64,000 nucleotides of DNA from contig NZ_CP154826.1 in NCBI RefSeq assembly GCF_039613825.1, forward strand, positions 1,984,001 to 2,048,000. Direction: 5' to 3'. Positions 54,714 to 64,000 of the stretch are shown one piece after another. Both the position numbers and the translations under genes were made by a program. Positions within the stretch are counted from its first letter, which is position 1; the number at the start of each line of letters is the position of its first letter. Source of the DNA: Diaminobutyricibacter sp. McL0608 (lineage in GTDB: Bacteria > Actinomycetota > Actinomycetes > Actinomycetales > Microbacteriaceae). The notes beneath the pieces were generated by a model. The model did not search any database and was not told where the DNA came from. It saw only the letters and a program-made list of their open reading frames with translations.

Positions 54714-56027
54714 ATGACGAGCGCGACCGACGACATGACACTCGACGAAACAGCGGTGATCGCCCGCGATCTGATCCGGTTCGACACGACGAACTACGGC
54801 GAGGGACGATCGAACGGCGAGCGCGAAGCCGCTGAGTACGTCGCCGCCCGGCTGGAGGGCATCGGCCTCAGGACGCAGTCGTTCGAGTCCGATCCGGGCC
54901 GCACGAGCGTCGTGGCGCGTGTCGAGGGTCGAGATCGGTCGAAGCCGGCGCTCGTCGTGCATGGCCACCTCGACGTCGTGCCGGCCGACCCGCGCAACTG
55001 GACGGTCGACCCGTTCGGCGGTGTCATCAAGGACGGCATGCTGTGGGGGCGCGGCGCCGTCGACATGAAGAACATGGACGCGATGATCATCGCCGCCCTG
55101 GGCGACATCCTGGGATGCGGGCGGCAGCCGGCGCGCGACCTGGTGGTCGCCTTCTTCGCAGACGAAGAGGACGGCGGACGGCGCGGCTCGCACCACCTGG
55201 TCGAACACCACCCCGAACTGTTCGCCGGCGCCACAGAGGCGATCAGCGAGGTCGGCGGGTACTCGATCGAGCTCGACGGACGGCGTGCCTACCTGATGCA
55301 GACGGGCGAGAAGTCGCTCGTCTGGGTCAAGCTGATCGCACGAGGTCGGGCGGCTCACGGATCGCGTCTCATCCGAGACAACGCGATAACGAAACTGGCC
55401 GAGGCGGTCGTCGCGATCGGCCGACGGGAGTGGCCGATCCAGCTGACCGCGACGACCACCCAACTCCTCGCCGAACTCGCACGGCTGCTCGACGTCGATC
55501 CTGAGCGCGTGGGTCCCGACGAGCTCGTGCTCCGCACGGGGACGGCATCCGGCTTCATCCTGGCCACGCTGCGAACGACCACCAATCCGACACTGCTGAA
55601 CGCCGGCTACAAGCACAACGTGATCCCGGATACGGCCGAGGCCCTGATCGACATCAGGACGCTTCCCGGCGAGGAGGACTCGGTGCTCGCCCAGGTCCGC
55701 GATCTCGTCGGGCCCGACATCGAGATCGAGATCATGCACCGTGACGTCGGGCTGGAGGCCGCGTTCGACGGTCCTCTCATCGACGCGATCGTCGATACCC
55801 TCGACACGCACGACCCCGGGGCCCCCGTGCTGCCCTATCTCCTGTCGGGCGGGACCGACAACAAGGCACTCAGCCTGCTCGGGATCACCGGCTACGGTTT
55901 CGCGCCGCTCCGGCTTCCGGCGGAGCTCGATTTTCCCGGGATGTTCCACGGCGTCGACGAGCGCGTGCCACTCGACGCGCTAGTGTTTGGCAGGACCGTC
56001 CTCAGGGACCTCCTCCTGACCTACTGA
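54714..56027 (+). CDS. M20 family metallopeptidase/amidohydrolase
   Basis: 437-residue binuclear zinc hydrolase. HGHLDVVPADP (near 84) and GRGAVDMKN (near 113) hold metal ligands, ADEEDGG (near 149) the catalytic Glu pair, and LLSGGTDNKAL (near 379) a later ligand block. Close relatives are annotated as dipeptidases; the substrate is not certain. TAGCGT ends 6 nt before the ATG, no ribosome site. uppP follows 39 bp downstream on the same strand, perhaps from the same transcript. Confidence 0.88.
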   Translation: MTSATDDMTLDETAVIARDLIRFDTTNYGEGRSNGEREAAEYVAARLEGIGLRTQSFESDPGRTSVVARVEGRDRSKPALVVHGHLDVVPADPRNWTVDPFGGVIKDGMLWGRGAVDMKNMDAMIIAALGDILGCGRQPARDLVVAFFADEEDGGRRGSHHLVEHHPELFAGATEAISEVGGYSIELDGRRAYLMQTGEKSLVWVKLIARGRAAHGSRLIRDNAITKLAEAVVAIGRREWPIQLTATTTQLLAELARLLDVDPERVGPDELVLRTGTASGFILATLRTTTNPTLLNAGYKHNVIPDTAEALIDIRTLPGEEDSVLAQVRDLVGPDIEIEIMHRDVGLEAAFDGPLIDAIVDTLDTHDPGAPVLPYLLSGGTDNKALSLLGITGYGFAPLRLPAELDFPGMFHGVDERVPLDALVFGRTVLRDLLLTY

Positions 56028-56066
56028 GCACAGCATCGCGCCGGCACCGGCCTCGGAAAGACGCAT

Positions 56067-56921
56067 ATGAACTTCATCAACGCCCTGATCCTCGGCTTCG
56101 TGCAGGGACTCACCGAGTTCCTGCCGGTCTCGTCGAGCGCACACATCCGCATCGTCGGCGAGCTCCTGGGCACAGGTGCGGATCCGGGTGCCCGGTTCAC
56201 CGCGATCATCCAGCTGGGCACGGAGACCGCCGTCCTCATCTACTTCTGGAAGGACATCGTCCGCATCGTCAGCGCATGGTTCCGTTCGCTGTTCGGTCGC
56301 GTTCCGCGTAACGATCCGGATGCGCGGATGGGCTGGCTGGTCATCGTGGGCAGCATTCCGATCGTGGTCCTCGGCGTGCTGTTCCAGAACCAGATCGAGA
56401 CCACCCTTCGTTCCCTGTGGATCGTGGCGGCGACACTGATCATCTTCGGCATCCTGCTCGGGATCGCGGATGCGGTGGGCGCGAAGACCCGGCGGCTGAA
56501 CCAGCTCACCTGGGGTCACGGCATCATCTTCGGGTTGGCGCAGGCGCTCGCGCTCATTCCCGGCGTCTCCCGTTCGGGCGGAACGATCACTGCCGGGCTC
56601 TTCATGGGTTACCAGCGCCGCGCGGCAGCGAGGTACTCGTTCCTGCTGGCACTGCCAGCCGTGTTCGGAAGCGGATTCTTCCAGCTGTACAAGTCCATCA
56701 AGGACCCGTGCGTCGCCGCGGCGGCGAATTGCACGCCGGAGGTCTTCGGCCCTCTCGAGACCGCTGCCGCGACGGTGGTCGCGTTCGCCGTCGGCCTGGT
56801 GGTCATCGCGTTCTTCATGGGGTACATCTCACGCAGGAGCTTCCTGCCGTTCGTGATCTACCGCATCGTCGTCGGCGTGCTGCTGATCGTGCTGCTCTCG
56901 ACGGGCGTACTGGCCGCCTGA
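56067..56921 (+). CDS. uppP: Undecaprenyl-diphosphatase UppP (BacA)
   Basis: Membrane phosphatase recycling the C55 lipid carrier of cell-wall synthesis. 284 residues, seven or eight helices. [21 protein letters not shown] (near 9-29) and [18 protein letters not shown] (near 163-180) are the two signature motifs with Glu and Arg catalytic residues. Loss or overproduction is known to affect bacitracin sensitivity in other species. GGAAAG precedes the ATG at 56067. Convergent with PAC2 (25-bp gap). Confidence 0.95.
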   Translation: MNFINALILGFVQGLTEFLPVSSSAHIRIVGELLGTGADPGARFTAIIQLGTETAVLIYFWKDIVRIVSAWFRSLFGRVPRNDPDARMGWLVIVGSIPIVVLGVLFQNQIETTLRSLWIVAATLIIFGILLGIADAVGAKTRRLNQLTWGHGIIFGLAQALALIPGVSRSGGTITAGLFMGYQRRAAARYSFLLALPAVFGSGFFQLYKSIKDPCVAAAANCTPEVFGPLETAAATVVAFAVGLVVIAFFMGYISRRSFLPFVIYRIVVGVLLIVLLSTGVLAA

Positions 56922-56946
56922 GCGGGTTCGTTCGCTCCCGGGAGGC

Positions 56947-57870
56947 TCAGTTGCGCCAGGGCTCGTCCGGCCGGCCGCCGGCCTGACCGTCACGCCCGTC
57001 GCCCCGGCGTCGCAGGTAGCGCTCGAACTCCTGAGCGATCGCCTCGCCGCTCGCTTCGGGCGAGTCGACCGTGTCGCGCGCCTGCTCGAGCTGCTGGATG
57101 TACTGGGCCATCTCGTCGTCGTCGGCCGCGAGCGCATCGATTCCCGCCTCCCAGGCGGCGGCCTCTTCGACGAGGTTGCCGCGGGGGATGGTCACGTCGA
57201 CGAGCTCCTCGAGTTTGTCGATCAGGGCGAGCATCGCTTTGGGGCTGGGCGCGTTGTGAACGTAGTGCGGCACGGATGCCCAGATCGAGACGGTGGGGAT
57301 GCCGACGGCCTCGGCGCCTTCGGCGATCGCACTGAGGATGCCGACGGGACCTTCGTAGGTCGAGCGCTCGATCTGCAGCTCGCTGCGCACCGCGGCGTTC
57401 TCACTGGACGCGAAGATCGAGATGGGCCGGGTGTGCGGCACGTCTGCGAGCATCGCGCCGAGGAAGACGATCGCGGTGATGTCCGCCGCGAGGGCCGCAT
57501 CGAGGATCTCGGCGGTGAAACTCTTCCAGCTGCGTGAGGGCTCGGTGCCCAGAAGTAGGTAGATGTTGCCGACGTTGTTACCGCTGACCTGGAGGTTGGC
57601 GTCGTCTGCCAGCCCTGGGGCGGTCTCACCGGGTCGCACAGGTCCGTACATCACCGCGGACGGCCATTCGAGGCGGCGACGACCGTCGTCATCGGTGACC
57701 ACCGTGGGCCGGTTGAACTGGAAGTCGAAGTAGAGCTCCGGATCGACCTCGGCGATGGGCACGACCTCGAGGACGTCCTGGAGGGTCCTGACCGCTCCGC
57801 TCGCTGCCTCACCTGCGTCGTTCCACCCCTCGAACGCAACGACCAGCAGTCGGCCGCCGAGGAAGTTCAT
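56947..57870 (-). CDS. PAC2 family protein
   Basis: Proteasome-assembly-chaperone-2-like protein of unknown role in bacteria. I start it at ATG 57870 (MNFLGGRLLVVAFEGWNDAGEA), 307 residues; the frame is open for 57 more codons, and a GTG four codons earlier is possible. The PAC2 core runs from about 5 to 245. A Glu/Asp/Arg-rich tail (265-307) follows. It is divergent from the HAD gene. A leaderless-type promoter far upstream starts a short out-of-frame reading frame instead of this one. Confidence 0.82.
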   Translation of the reverse strand: MNFLGGRLLVVAFEGWNDAGEAASGAVRTLQDVLEVVPIAEVDPELYFDFQFNRPTVVTDDDGRRRLEWPSAVMYGPVRPGETAPGLADDANLQVSGNNVGNIYLLLGTEPSRSWKSFTAEILDAALAADITAIVFLGAMLADVPHTRPISIFASSENAAVRSELQIERSTYEGPVGILSAIAEGAEAVGIPTVSIWASVPHYVHNAPSPKAMLALIDKLEELVDVTIPRGNLVEEAAAWEAGIDALAADDDEMAQYIQQLEQARDTVDSPEASGEAIAQEFERYLRRRGDGRDGQAGGRPDEPWRN

Positions 57871-57881
57871 GCCCTGTGCCA

Positions 57882-57926
57882 CTATCCGGGTACCCCGTTC
57901 CGTCGCGGCGACCGTGCGGTCGCCAT
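57882..57926 (-). other. Possible leaderless upstream ORF before PAC2
   Basis: TATCCT (57938-57933) is followed by six bases and an ATG at 57926 opening a 14-codon frame that ends at TAG (57882), 11 bp before the PAC2 ATG and in another frame. If transcribed as drawn, the ribosome would translate this peptide first. The spacing is the same as in the leaderless genes of the window. No homologue is known to me. Confidence 0.3.
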
Positions 57927-57939
57927 CCTTCAAGGATAG

Positions 57940-59685
<1,746 letters not shown>

Positions 59686-59743
59686 CATGGAATGCCGGAG
59701 GCCAGCCCTCCCCGCTCCCGTCGATCGCACCGAAAGAGGACTC

Positions 59744-60700
59744 GTGCACCGCGCATCCGCTCTGTTCGTAGCCGCAGGACTGCTTCTTGTCACGCTCACG
59801 GCGTGCTCGTCCGACCCGCACGCCAACTGCGACACGGCGCTGAAGTCGGGGAGCGCCTCCGACGTCGTCAACGTGTCCGGCAAGTTCGGTGAGCAGCCGA
59901 CGGTGAAGTTCCCGACCCCGGTGCGCACCTCCACTTCGCAGCGCACGACCGTCATCGAGGGCACGGGCCCCCAGGTCCACACGGGTCAGCAGGTCGTCGT
60001 CGACTTCATGATCTACAACGGCACGAACGGTCAGCTTCTGCAGTCGACGAAGTACGACCCGTCTGCCGGCTCCTCACTCGTGGTCGGCAAGACGATTCCC
60101 GGCCTCGACAAGGGCCTGCAGTGCGCGACGGTCGGTTCGCGGCTCGCGATCGCCGTCTCACCCAAGGACGGTCTCGGCTCCAGCGCGTCGAGCGCCGGCG
60201 TGTCACCGACCGACACCGTCGTGATCGTCGTCGACGTGAACAAGGCGTACCTCCCGGCAGCGAACGGTGCGCCGCAGCCCGGCCGCCCCGGCTTCCCGAC
60301 CGTGGTGATCGCCCCCGGCGGCCGCCCCGGCGTGACAGTGCCGACCACGGCACCGCCGACTTCGCTCGAGGTCGCCGTGAACAAGCAGGGCGACGGCAAG
60401 ACGGTCACGAAGTCCGACACGGTGGTCATCCACTACACGGGGGTGCTCTGGAAGGAGCGCACCGTCTTCGACAGCACGTGGGACACGGGAACACCCGCGA
60501 CACTGCAGATGTCCACCGGCCAGACGGCCGCGGGCACCTCACTTCCCGCCGGGCTAGTCGAGGGGCTCGTCGGCCAGAAGGTCGGGTCGCAGGTCACGAT
60601 CATCGTTCCGCCGAGCAAGGCGTTCGGCGCCCAGGGCAGCGGACCAGTGCCGCAGAACGCCACACTGGTCTACGTCGTCGACATCCTCGGCATCGTCTAG
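59744..60700 (+). CDS. FKBP-type peptidyl-prolyl isomerase lipoprotein
   Basis: 318 residues from GTG 59744 (AAAGAGGA ribosome site). A signal peptide ends in LTAC (near 20-23), a lipobox, so the mature protein should be anchored by lipid on the outer face of the membrane. Two FKBP domains follow (about 80-170 and 205-318), joined by a Pro/Gly/Thr-rich stretch. The second has VVIHYTGVLWKERTVFDSTW and GLVGQKVGSQVTIIVPP. It probably assists folding of secreted proteins. Confidence 0.9.
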   Translation: MHRASALFVAAGLLLVTLTACSSDPHANCDTALKSGSASDVVNVSGKFGEQPTVKFPTPVRTSTSQRTTVIEGTGPQVHTGQQVVVDFMIYNGTNGQLLQSTKYDPSAGSSLVVGKTIPGLDKGLQCATVGSRLAIAVSPKDGLGSSASSAGVSPTDTVVIVVDVNKAYLPAANGAPQPGRPGFPTVVIAPGGRPGVTVPTTAPPTSLEVAVNKQGDGKTVTKSDTVVIHYTGVLWKERTVFDSTWDTGTPATLQMSTGQTAAGTSLPAGLVEGLVGQKVGSQVTIIVPPSKAFGAQGSGPVPQNATLVYVVDILGIV

Positions 60701-60744
60701 TCCGCTTCAGCGTCCGGGGCCGCCCGCGGCCTTAGGATGAAGGG

Positions 60745-61770
60745 GTGCCTTCCTCGTCTTCCTCGCGTCCGCGCGTGCCGGTCGAAGAACGCCTCTTCAG
60801 CCTCGTGCTCGCCCTGCTCGCCACCGAGACGGGACTGACGAAGAGCGAGATCCTGTCGACCGTGCAGGGATATCGGCAGCGCTACTCGCCGTCGGGTGAC
60901 AACGCCAGCCTCGAACGGCAGTTCGAGCGTGACAAAGACGACATCCGCGAACTCGGCGTTCCACTCGAGACCGTCGAATCGCCGGGCGACGCGGGCAACA
61001 ACCAGACGCTCCGCTATCGCATTCCGAAAGGCGCATACGATCTGCCGCCGGATGTCGTCTTCTCGGCTGAAGAGATCACCCTGCTGGGACTCGCCGCCAC
61101 CGTCTGGCGGGAGGGATCACTCTCGGCGGAGTCACGCCGGGCGATCATGAAGCTCCGCTCGCTCGGAGTCGAGTCCGACGAGCCGATCCTCGGGTACGCA
61201 CCGCGCCTGAGAGTGCGCGAGAGCGCGTTCGAGCCGCTGAGCGTAGCGCTCGAGCGACGGACGATCGTCCAGTTCCCTTACCTGAAGCCGGGCGAGTCCG
61301 CATCCCGGCTCCGTACCGTCGCGCCGCTCGCACTCATCCAGCACCAGGGCCGCTGGCACCTTCACGCCACCGACCAGGACGCCCAGGAGCCGAGGACCTT
61401 CCTTCTCTCGCGCATGGTCGGACCCGTGACGATCACCAACCGCACCTTCGAACCTGTCGGCACCGACTTCGCCGCACACGCCCTCGACGAGCTGGAACGC
61501 ATCTGGCGGCGCAACGTCGCCGAGATCGAGGTCGTTCCGGGCACGGATGCGGCGATGCGGCTGAACAAACGCTACGGCGACCGTGCTCCAGGCAACACGC
61601 GTCTGTCCGTGAACTATTCCGACCTGAACATCATCGCCGACGAACTCGCGAGTTACGGTCCCGAGGTCGTCGTGCTCTCGCCACCGCACCTGCGCGAGCG
61701 GGTCAGGGCCCGTCTGGCGGCGACCTACGCGGCGCACACCGACAACGCGGGGGAGGCATCCGATGGCTGA
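60745..61770 (+). CDS. pafB: WYL-domain transcriptional activator PafB
   Basis: 341 residues. An N-terminal winged HTH (about 15-85), a central WYL domain (near 185-235) and a C-terminal WCX extension. PafB and PafC form the PafBC complex, which in mycobacteria activates DNA-damage genes independently of LexA, possibly by sensing single-stranded DNA. GTG start, TAGGAT ending 6 nt before it with AAGGG in the gap. It overlaps pafC by 8 nt. Confidence 0.92.
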   Translation: MPSSSSSRPRVPVEERLFSLVLALLATETGLTKSEILSTVQGYRQRYSPSGDNASLERQFERDKDDIRELGVPLETVESPGDAGNNQTLRYRIPKGAYDLPPDVVFSAEEITLLGLAATVWREGSLSAESRRAIMKLRSLGVESDEPILGYAPRLRVRESAFEPLSVALERRTIVQFPYLKPGESASRLRTVAPLALIQHQGRWHLHATDQDAQEPRTFLLSRMVGPVTITNRTFEPVGTDFAAHALDELERIWRRNVAEIEVVPGTDAAMRLNKRYGDRAPGNTRLSVNYSDLNIIADELASYGPEVVVLSPPHLRERVRARLAATYAAHTDNAGEASDG

Positions 61771-62737
61771 GCGGCGTCGGCCGATGCAGGCCCAGGACAA
61801 GCTCGCTTTCCTCCTGGCACTGGTGCCGTACCTCATGGATCGCGACCGCGTGAGCGTCTCAGAGGCGGCCGGACACTTCGGGGTGGAGGAGTCCCAGCTG
61901 CGCGAGGCGGTCCGCCTGATCGCGGTCTCCGGCGTTCCGGGGGAGACCAGTTCATATCAGCACGGCGATCTGTTCGACATCGCGTGGGACGACTTCGAGG
62001 AGAACGACCAGATCGTACTGACCCACCTGGTCGCGATCGACGATTCGCCGCGGTTCTCCGCAAGAGAGGCGGCCGCGCTCATCGCCGGGCTCCAGTACCT
62101 CTCTGCTCTTCCTGAGAACGCCGACCGCGATGTGATCGGCTCGCTGATGGCGAAGCTGGCACGCGGGGCATCCGCCGTGCCCAGCCAGGTCGCCGTGGCC
62201 GGGTCCGAGACGGATGAGTCGCTGCAGCTCATCCGTGACGCGGTCGCGGACGGCACCCAGCTCGAGTTCGTCTACCTGAATTCGCGCGGCGAGCACGAAC
62301 GGCGCCGGGTGGATCCGCTGCGCATCGAGTCCGTCGACCAGGACTGGTATCTGCGCGGCTGGTGTCACCTCCGCAAGGCGATCCGCACGTTCCGCCTCGA
62401 CCGCATCAGCGATCTCCGCGCGACCGACGAACCGATCACGTACCGCCCCGCCGACGTCACCCTGCCCGAGACCCTGTTCGAGGGTTCGCCCGACGACCTC
62501 ATCGTCGACATCCAGGTGTCCGCTTCGGCGCTGCCGCTGATCGCCGACTACATCCCGGAGGGCGCAGACCTCGTCGACAACGGCAGTTTCGTCCGCACGA
62601 ACGTCCGGGTCGCGCATTACCACGGCCTGAAACGGTTGGTCGCGGGACTGTCCGGGATGGTGACGGTCCTGGGGCCGCCGGAAGCCCGGGCGGCTGTCGC
62701 CGAGTGGGCAGCCGCAGGGGCTGCACGCTACGAATGA
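61763..62737 (+). CDS. pafC: WYL-domain transcriptional activator PafC
   Basis: 324 residues, partner of PafB, with the same HTH, WYL and WCX order but a divergent sequence. The ATG at 61763 overlaps the pafB stop by 8 bases, so the subunits are made together. FVYLNSRGEHERRRVDPLRI (near 171-190) and RTFRLDRISDLRAT (near 211-224) belong to the WYL domain. The pup, dop and pafA genes that usually accompany it are absent from the window. Confidence 0.92.
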   Translation: MAERRRPMQAQDKLAFLLALVPYLMDRDRVSVSEAAGHFGVEESQLREAVRLIAVSGVPGETSSYQHGDLFDIAWDDFEENDQIVLTHLVAIDDSPRFSAREAAALIAGLQYLSALPENADRDVIGSLMAKLARGASAVPSQVAVAGSETDESLQLIRDAVADGTQLEFVYLNSRGEHERRRVDPLRIESVDQDWYLRGWCHLRKAIRTFRLDRISDLRATDEPITYRPADVTLPETLFEGSPDDLIVDIQVSASALPLIADYIPEGADLVDNGSFVRTNVRVAHYHGLKRLVAGLSGMVTVLGPPEARAAVAEWAAAGAARYE

Positions 62738-62779
62738 CGGGCATCCGCCTGTGCACTCCTGTCCCGTAGACTCGCTGAC

Positions 62780-63130
62780 ATGCCGTGGTGGTCGTGGGTC
62801 GTCATCTGGGTGGTGCTGGTGCTCGCACTGCTCGGGCTGCTCGCCCTGTTCGGCTTCCGGCTGTTCCGTAAGCTGATGGCGGCCCTCGACGAACTGGGGA
62901 AGCTCGCCGACAAGACCGACCTGCTCCAGCGACGCGCTGAGGACCTCCGCGAGGAGCGGTTCAGGCCCGCGGTGTTCGCCGACGCGGGAGCCCTGCGGGC
63001 CGCCCGCGAGCAAGACCTCGCCGACCGCGAGCGTCGTCGGCAAGCTCGCAGGGATTCACTGGTGAAGCGGGGTAAACTTCTCGTACAAGCGGATCCGCAA
63101 CAGTTTTCGCATTTGACCCGAAGGACCTGA
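62780..63130 (+). CDS. Small membrane protein between pafC and tatA
   Basis: 116 residues. One N-terminal helix (about 4-30, WSWVVIWVVLVLALLGLL), then a helical, heavily charged region likely to form a coiled coil (about 32-100) rich in Arg, Glu, Leu and Ala. Unnamed relatives occur at this place in actinobacteria. It lies just before the Tat genes, which suggests but does not show a link to them. TAGACT ends 7 nt before the ATG, and no ribosome site. Confidence 0.7.
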   Translation: MPWWSWVVIWVVLVLALLGLLALFGFRLFRKLMAALDELGKLADKTDLLQRRAEDLREERFRPAVFADAGALRAAREQDLADRERRRQARRDSLVKRGKLLVQADPQQFSHLTRRT

Positions 63131-63134
63131 TTCC

Positions 63135-63401
63135 ATGTTCGGCAATGGCCTTTCCGGATGGCACCTGCTCATCATTCTCGCTGTCATCCTGCTGCTGTTC
63201 GGTGCGCCGAAACTTCCCGGGCTGGCGAAGAGCCTCGGTCAGTCGATGCGGATCTTCCGCGGCGAGGTCAAGGCGATGAAAGATGACGACGCCGCCCCGT
63301 CGAGCACCACCCCTCCGGCCGACGGCTCGACTGCCGCACCGACTGACGCATCCATCTCGCGTCCCGCTTCGACCTCGACCGAGCCGCACCCGAAACCCTA
63401 G
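63135..63401 (+). CDS. tatA: Twin-arginine translocase subunit TatA
   Basis: 88-residue pore-forming subunit of the Tat system that exports folded proteins. One N-terminal helix GWHLLIILAVILLLFGAPKLPGLAKSLGQSMRIFRGE, with the FG-x-KLP hinge and amphipathic helix, followed by a Ser/Thr/Pro-rich tail. The start is 4 nt after the stop of the small membrane gene, so it is coupled. tatC begins 3 nt after its stop; tatB is not adjacent. Confidence 0.95.
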   Translation: MFGNGLSGWHLLIILAVILLLFGAPKLPGLAKSLGQSMRIFRGEVKAMKDDDAAPSSTTPPADGSTAAPTDASISRPASTSTEPHPKP

Positions 63402-63404
63402 GTC

Positions 63405-64000
63405 GTGGCCTCCTCCGTCAAGCGAGGCAAGAACCGCGAAGGCCGCATGACGTTCGGCGAGCACTTCGTCGAGCTTCGCAAACGTCTCTTCCGTTCGGCA
63501 CTGGGACTTCTCGCCGGGTCGATCGCAGGCTGGTTCCTCGCCGGGTGGGTGCTCGACGCGTTGCGCGAGCCGATCATCCAGATAGCCAAACAGCAGGGGC
63601 GCCTCGCAGAGCTGAACTACGACAACATCACCGGCGCATTCGACCTCAAGATGCAGATCGCGGTGACGATCGGCATCGTGATCTCGAGCCCGATCTGGCT
63701 GTACCAGATCTGGGCATTCCTCGTTCCTGCGCTCAACCGCAAAGAACTCAAGTACGGCCTCGGCTTCTTCTTCTCTGCGGTGCCGCTGTTCCTCCTGGGG
63801 TGCGCGGCCGGCTGGTTCGTCGTTCCCCACATCGTGCAGCTCCTGACGAGTTTCGCACCCAGCCAGGACACGGCGTTCATCCAGGCGAAGGACTACTTCG
63901 ATTTCGTCCTGAAGCTCGTGGTCGCGATCGGTGTGGCCTTCGTCCTCCCGGTCTTCCTCGTGCTGCTCAACTTCGTCGGGGTGCTGAGCGCGAAATCGAT
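63405..64000 (+). CDS. tatC: Twin-arginine translocase subunit TatC (5' part)
   Basis: The first 198 codons are inside the window; the gene continues past 64000. TatC recognises the twin-arginine signal and builds the translocation complex. GTG 63405 gives VASSVKRGKNREGRM, followed by the diagnostic MTFGEHFVELRKRLFRSAL; an ATG at 63448 would remove the basic tail. About four of the six helices are visible, including DNITGAFDLKMQIAVTIGI and SPIWLYQIWAFLVPAL. Confidence 0.95.
   Translation, partial: MASSVKRGKNREGRMTFGEHFVELRKRLFRSALGLLAGSIAGWFLAGWVLDALREPIIQIAKQQGRLAELNYDNITGAFDLKMQIAVTIGIVISSPIWLYQIWAFLVPALNRKELKYGLGFFFSAVPLFLLGCAAGWFVVPHIVQLLTSFAPSQDTAFIQAKDYFDFVLKLVVAIGVAFVLPVFLVLLNFVGVLSAKS

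Overview
The window is about two-thirds G+C, dense with genes, and carries core-genome content of an actinobacterium. The most likely family is Microbacteriaceae; the genus cannot be fixed from the sequence alone. Pointers are RbpA next to SecG, OpcA beside Zwf, a SUF operon with an internal Rieske protein, PafBC next to TatAC, DUF3097/DUF3099/DUF1707 proteins, and LexA boxes of the TCGAAC-N4-GTTCGA type. I see no prophage, insertion sequence, integron, plasmid functions or CRISPR array.

Layout. 1-0.5 kb: end of secG and rbpA. 0.6-8.8 kb (minus): a tightly overlapped pentose-phosphate/glycolysis operon, tkt-tal-pgi-zwf-opcA-pgl. 9-11.6 kb: haem O and haem A synthesis (ctaB, ctaA) flanking a GNAT gene. 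11.8-16 kb: SUF iron-sulfur assembly operon (sufB, sufD, Rieske, sufC, sufT-like) without sufS or sufU. 16-20 kb: an ABC-F protein, a minus operon with SURF1, and fabG. 20.2-27.3 kb: glgC-serB divergent from glgA, an orphan ABC ATPase, rpmE2, a DnaQ-like exonuclease and treS. 27.5-40 kb: hydrolase and glycosyltransferase, phosphatase, sirtuin, TrmH methyltransferase, a DD-carboxypeptidase, an SGNH hydrolase, a frameshifted SulP transporter, MscS, an SF2 helicase and a VIT1 protein. 40-47.8 kb: the SOS mutasome (imuA', imuB, dnaE2) under a LexA box, a cold-shock gene, DUF3097, and a second LexA box in front of a small DUF6504-like gene. 47.8-54.3 kb: DUF1707, a ferritin-like/VIT1 fusion, a WYL regulator, a CDF transporter and a two-component system. 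54.5 kb: tRNA-Leu(GAG). 54.7-64 kb: M20 hydrolase, uppP, PAC2, HAD, trmI, FKBP lipoprotein, pafB, pafC, a small membrane protein, tatA and the start of tatC.

How genes work together. The first operon makes NADPH and pentoses. CtaA/CtaB supply haem A, and SURF1 8 kb away helps insert it into cytochrome oxidase. GlgC, GlgA and TreS connect glycogen, maltose and trehalose. LexA-controlled mutagenesis genes and the PafBC activator both belong to the DNA damage response.

Most unusual points. (1) A previously unlabelled family of structured repeats sits in three convergent intergenic gaps (17.8, 20.2, 24.7 kb). Its two hairpins are kept by paired base changes, one copy is tandemly expanded, and another supplies the stop codon of SURF1. 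(2) At least 16 genes have a TANNNT -10 box ending 6-8 nt before the start codon, the arrangement expected for leaderless mRNAs. (3) A second perfect LexA box puts a DUF6504-like gene into the SOS regulon beside the mutasome.
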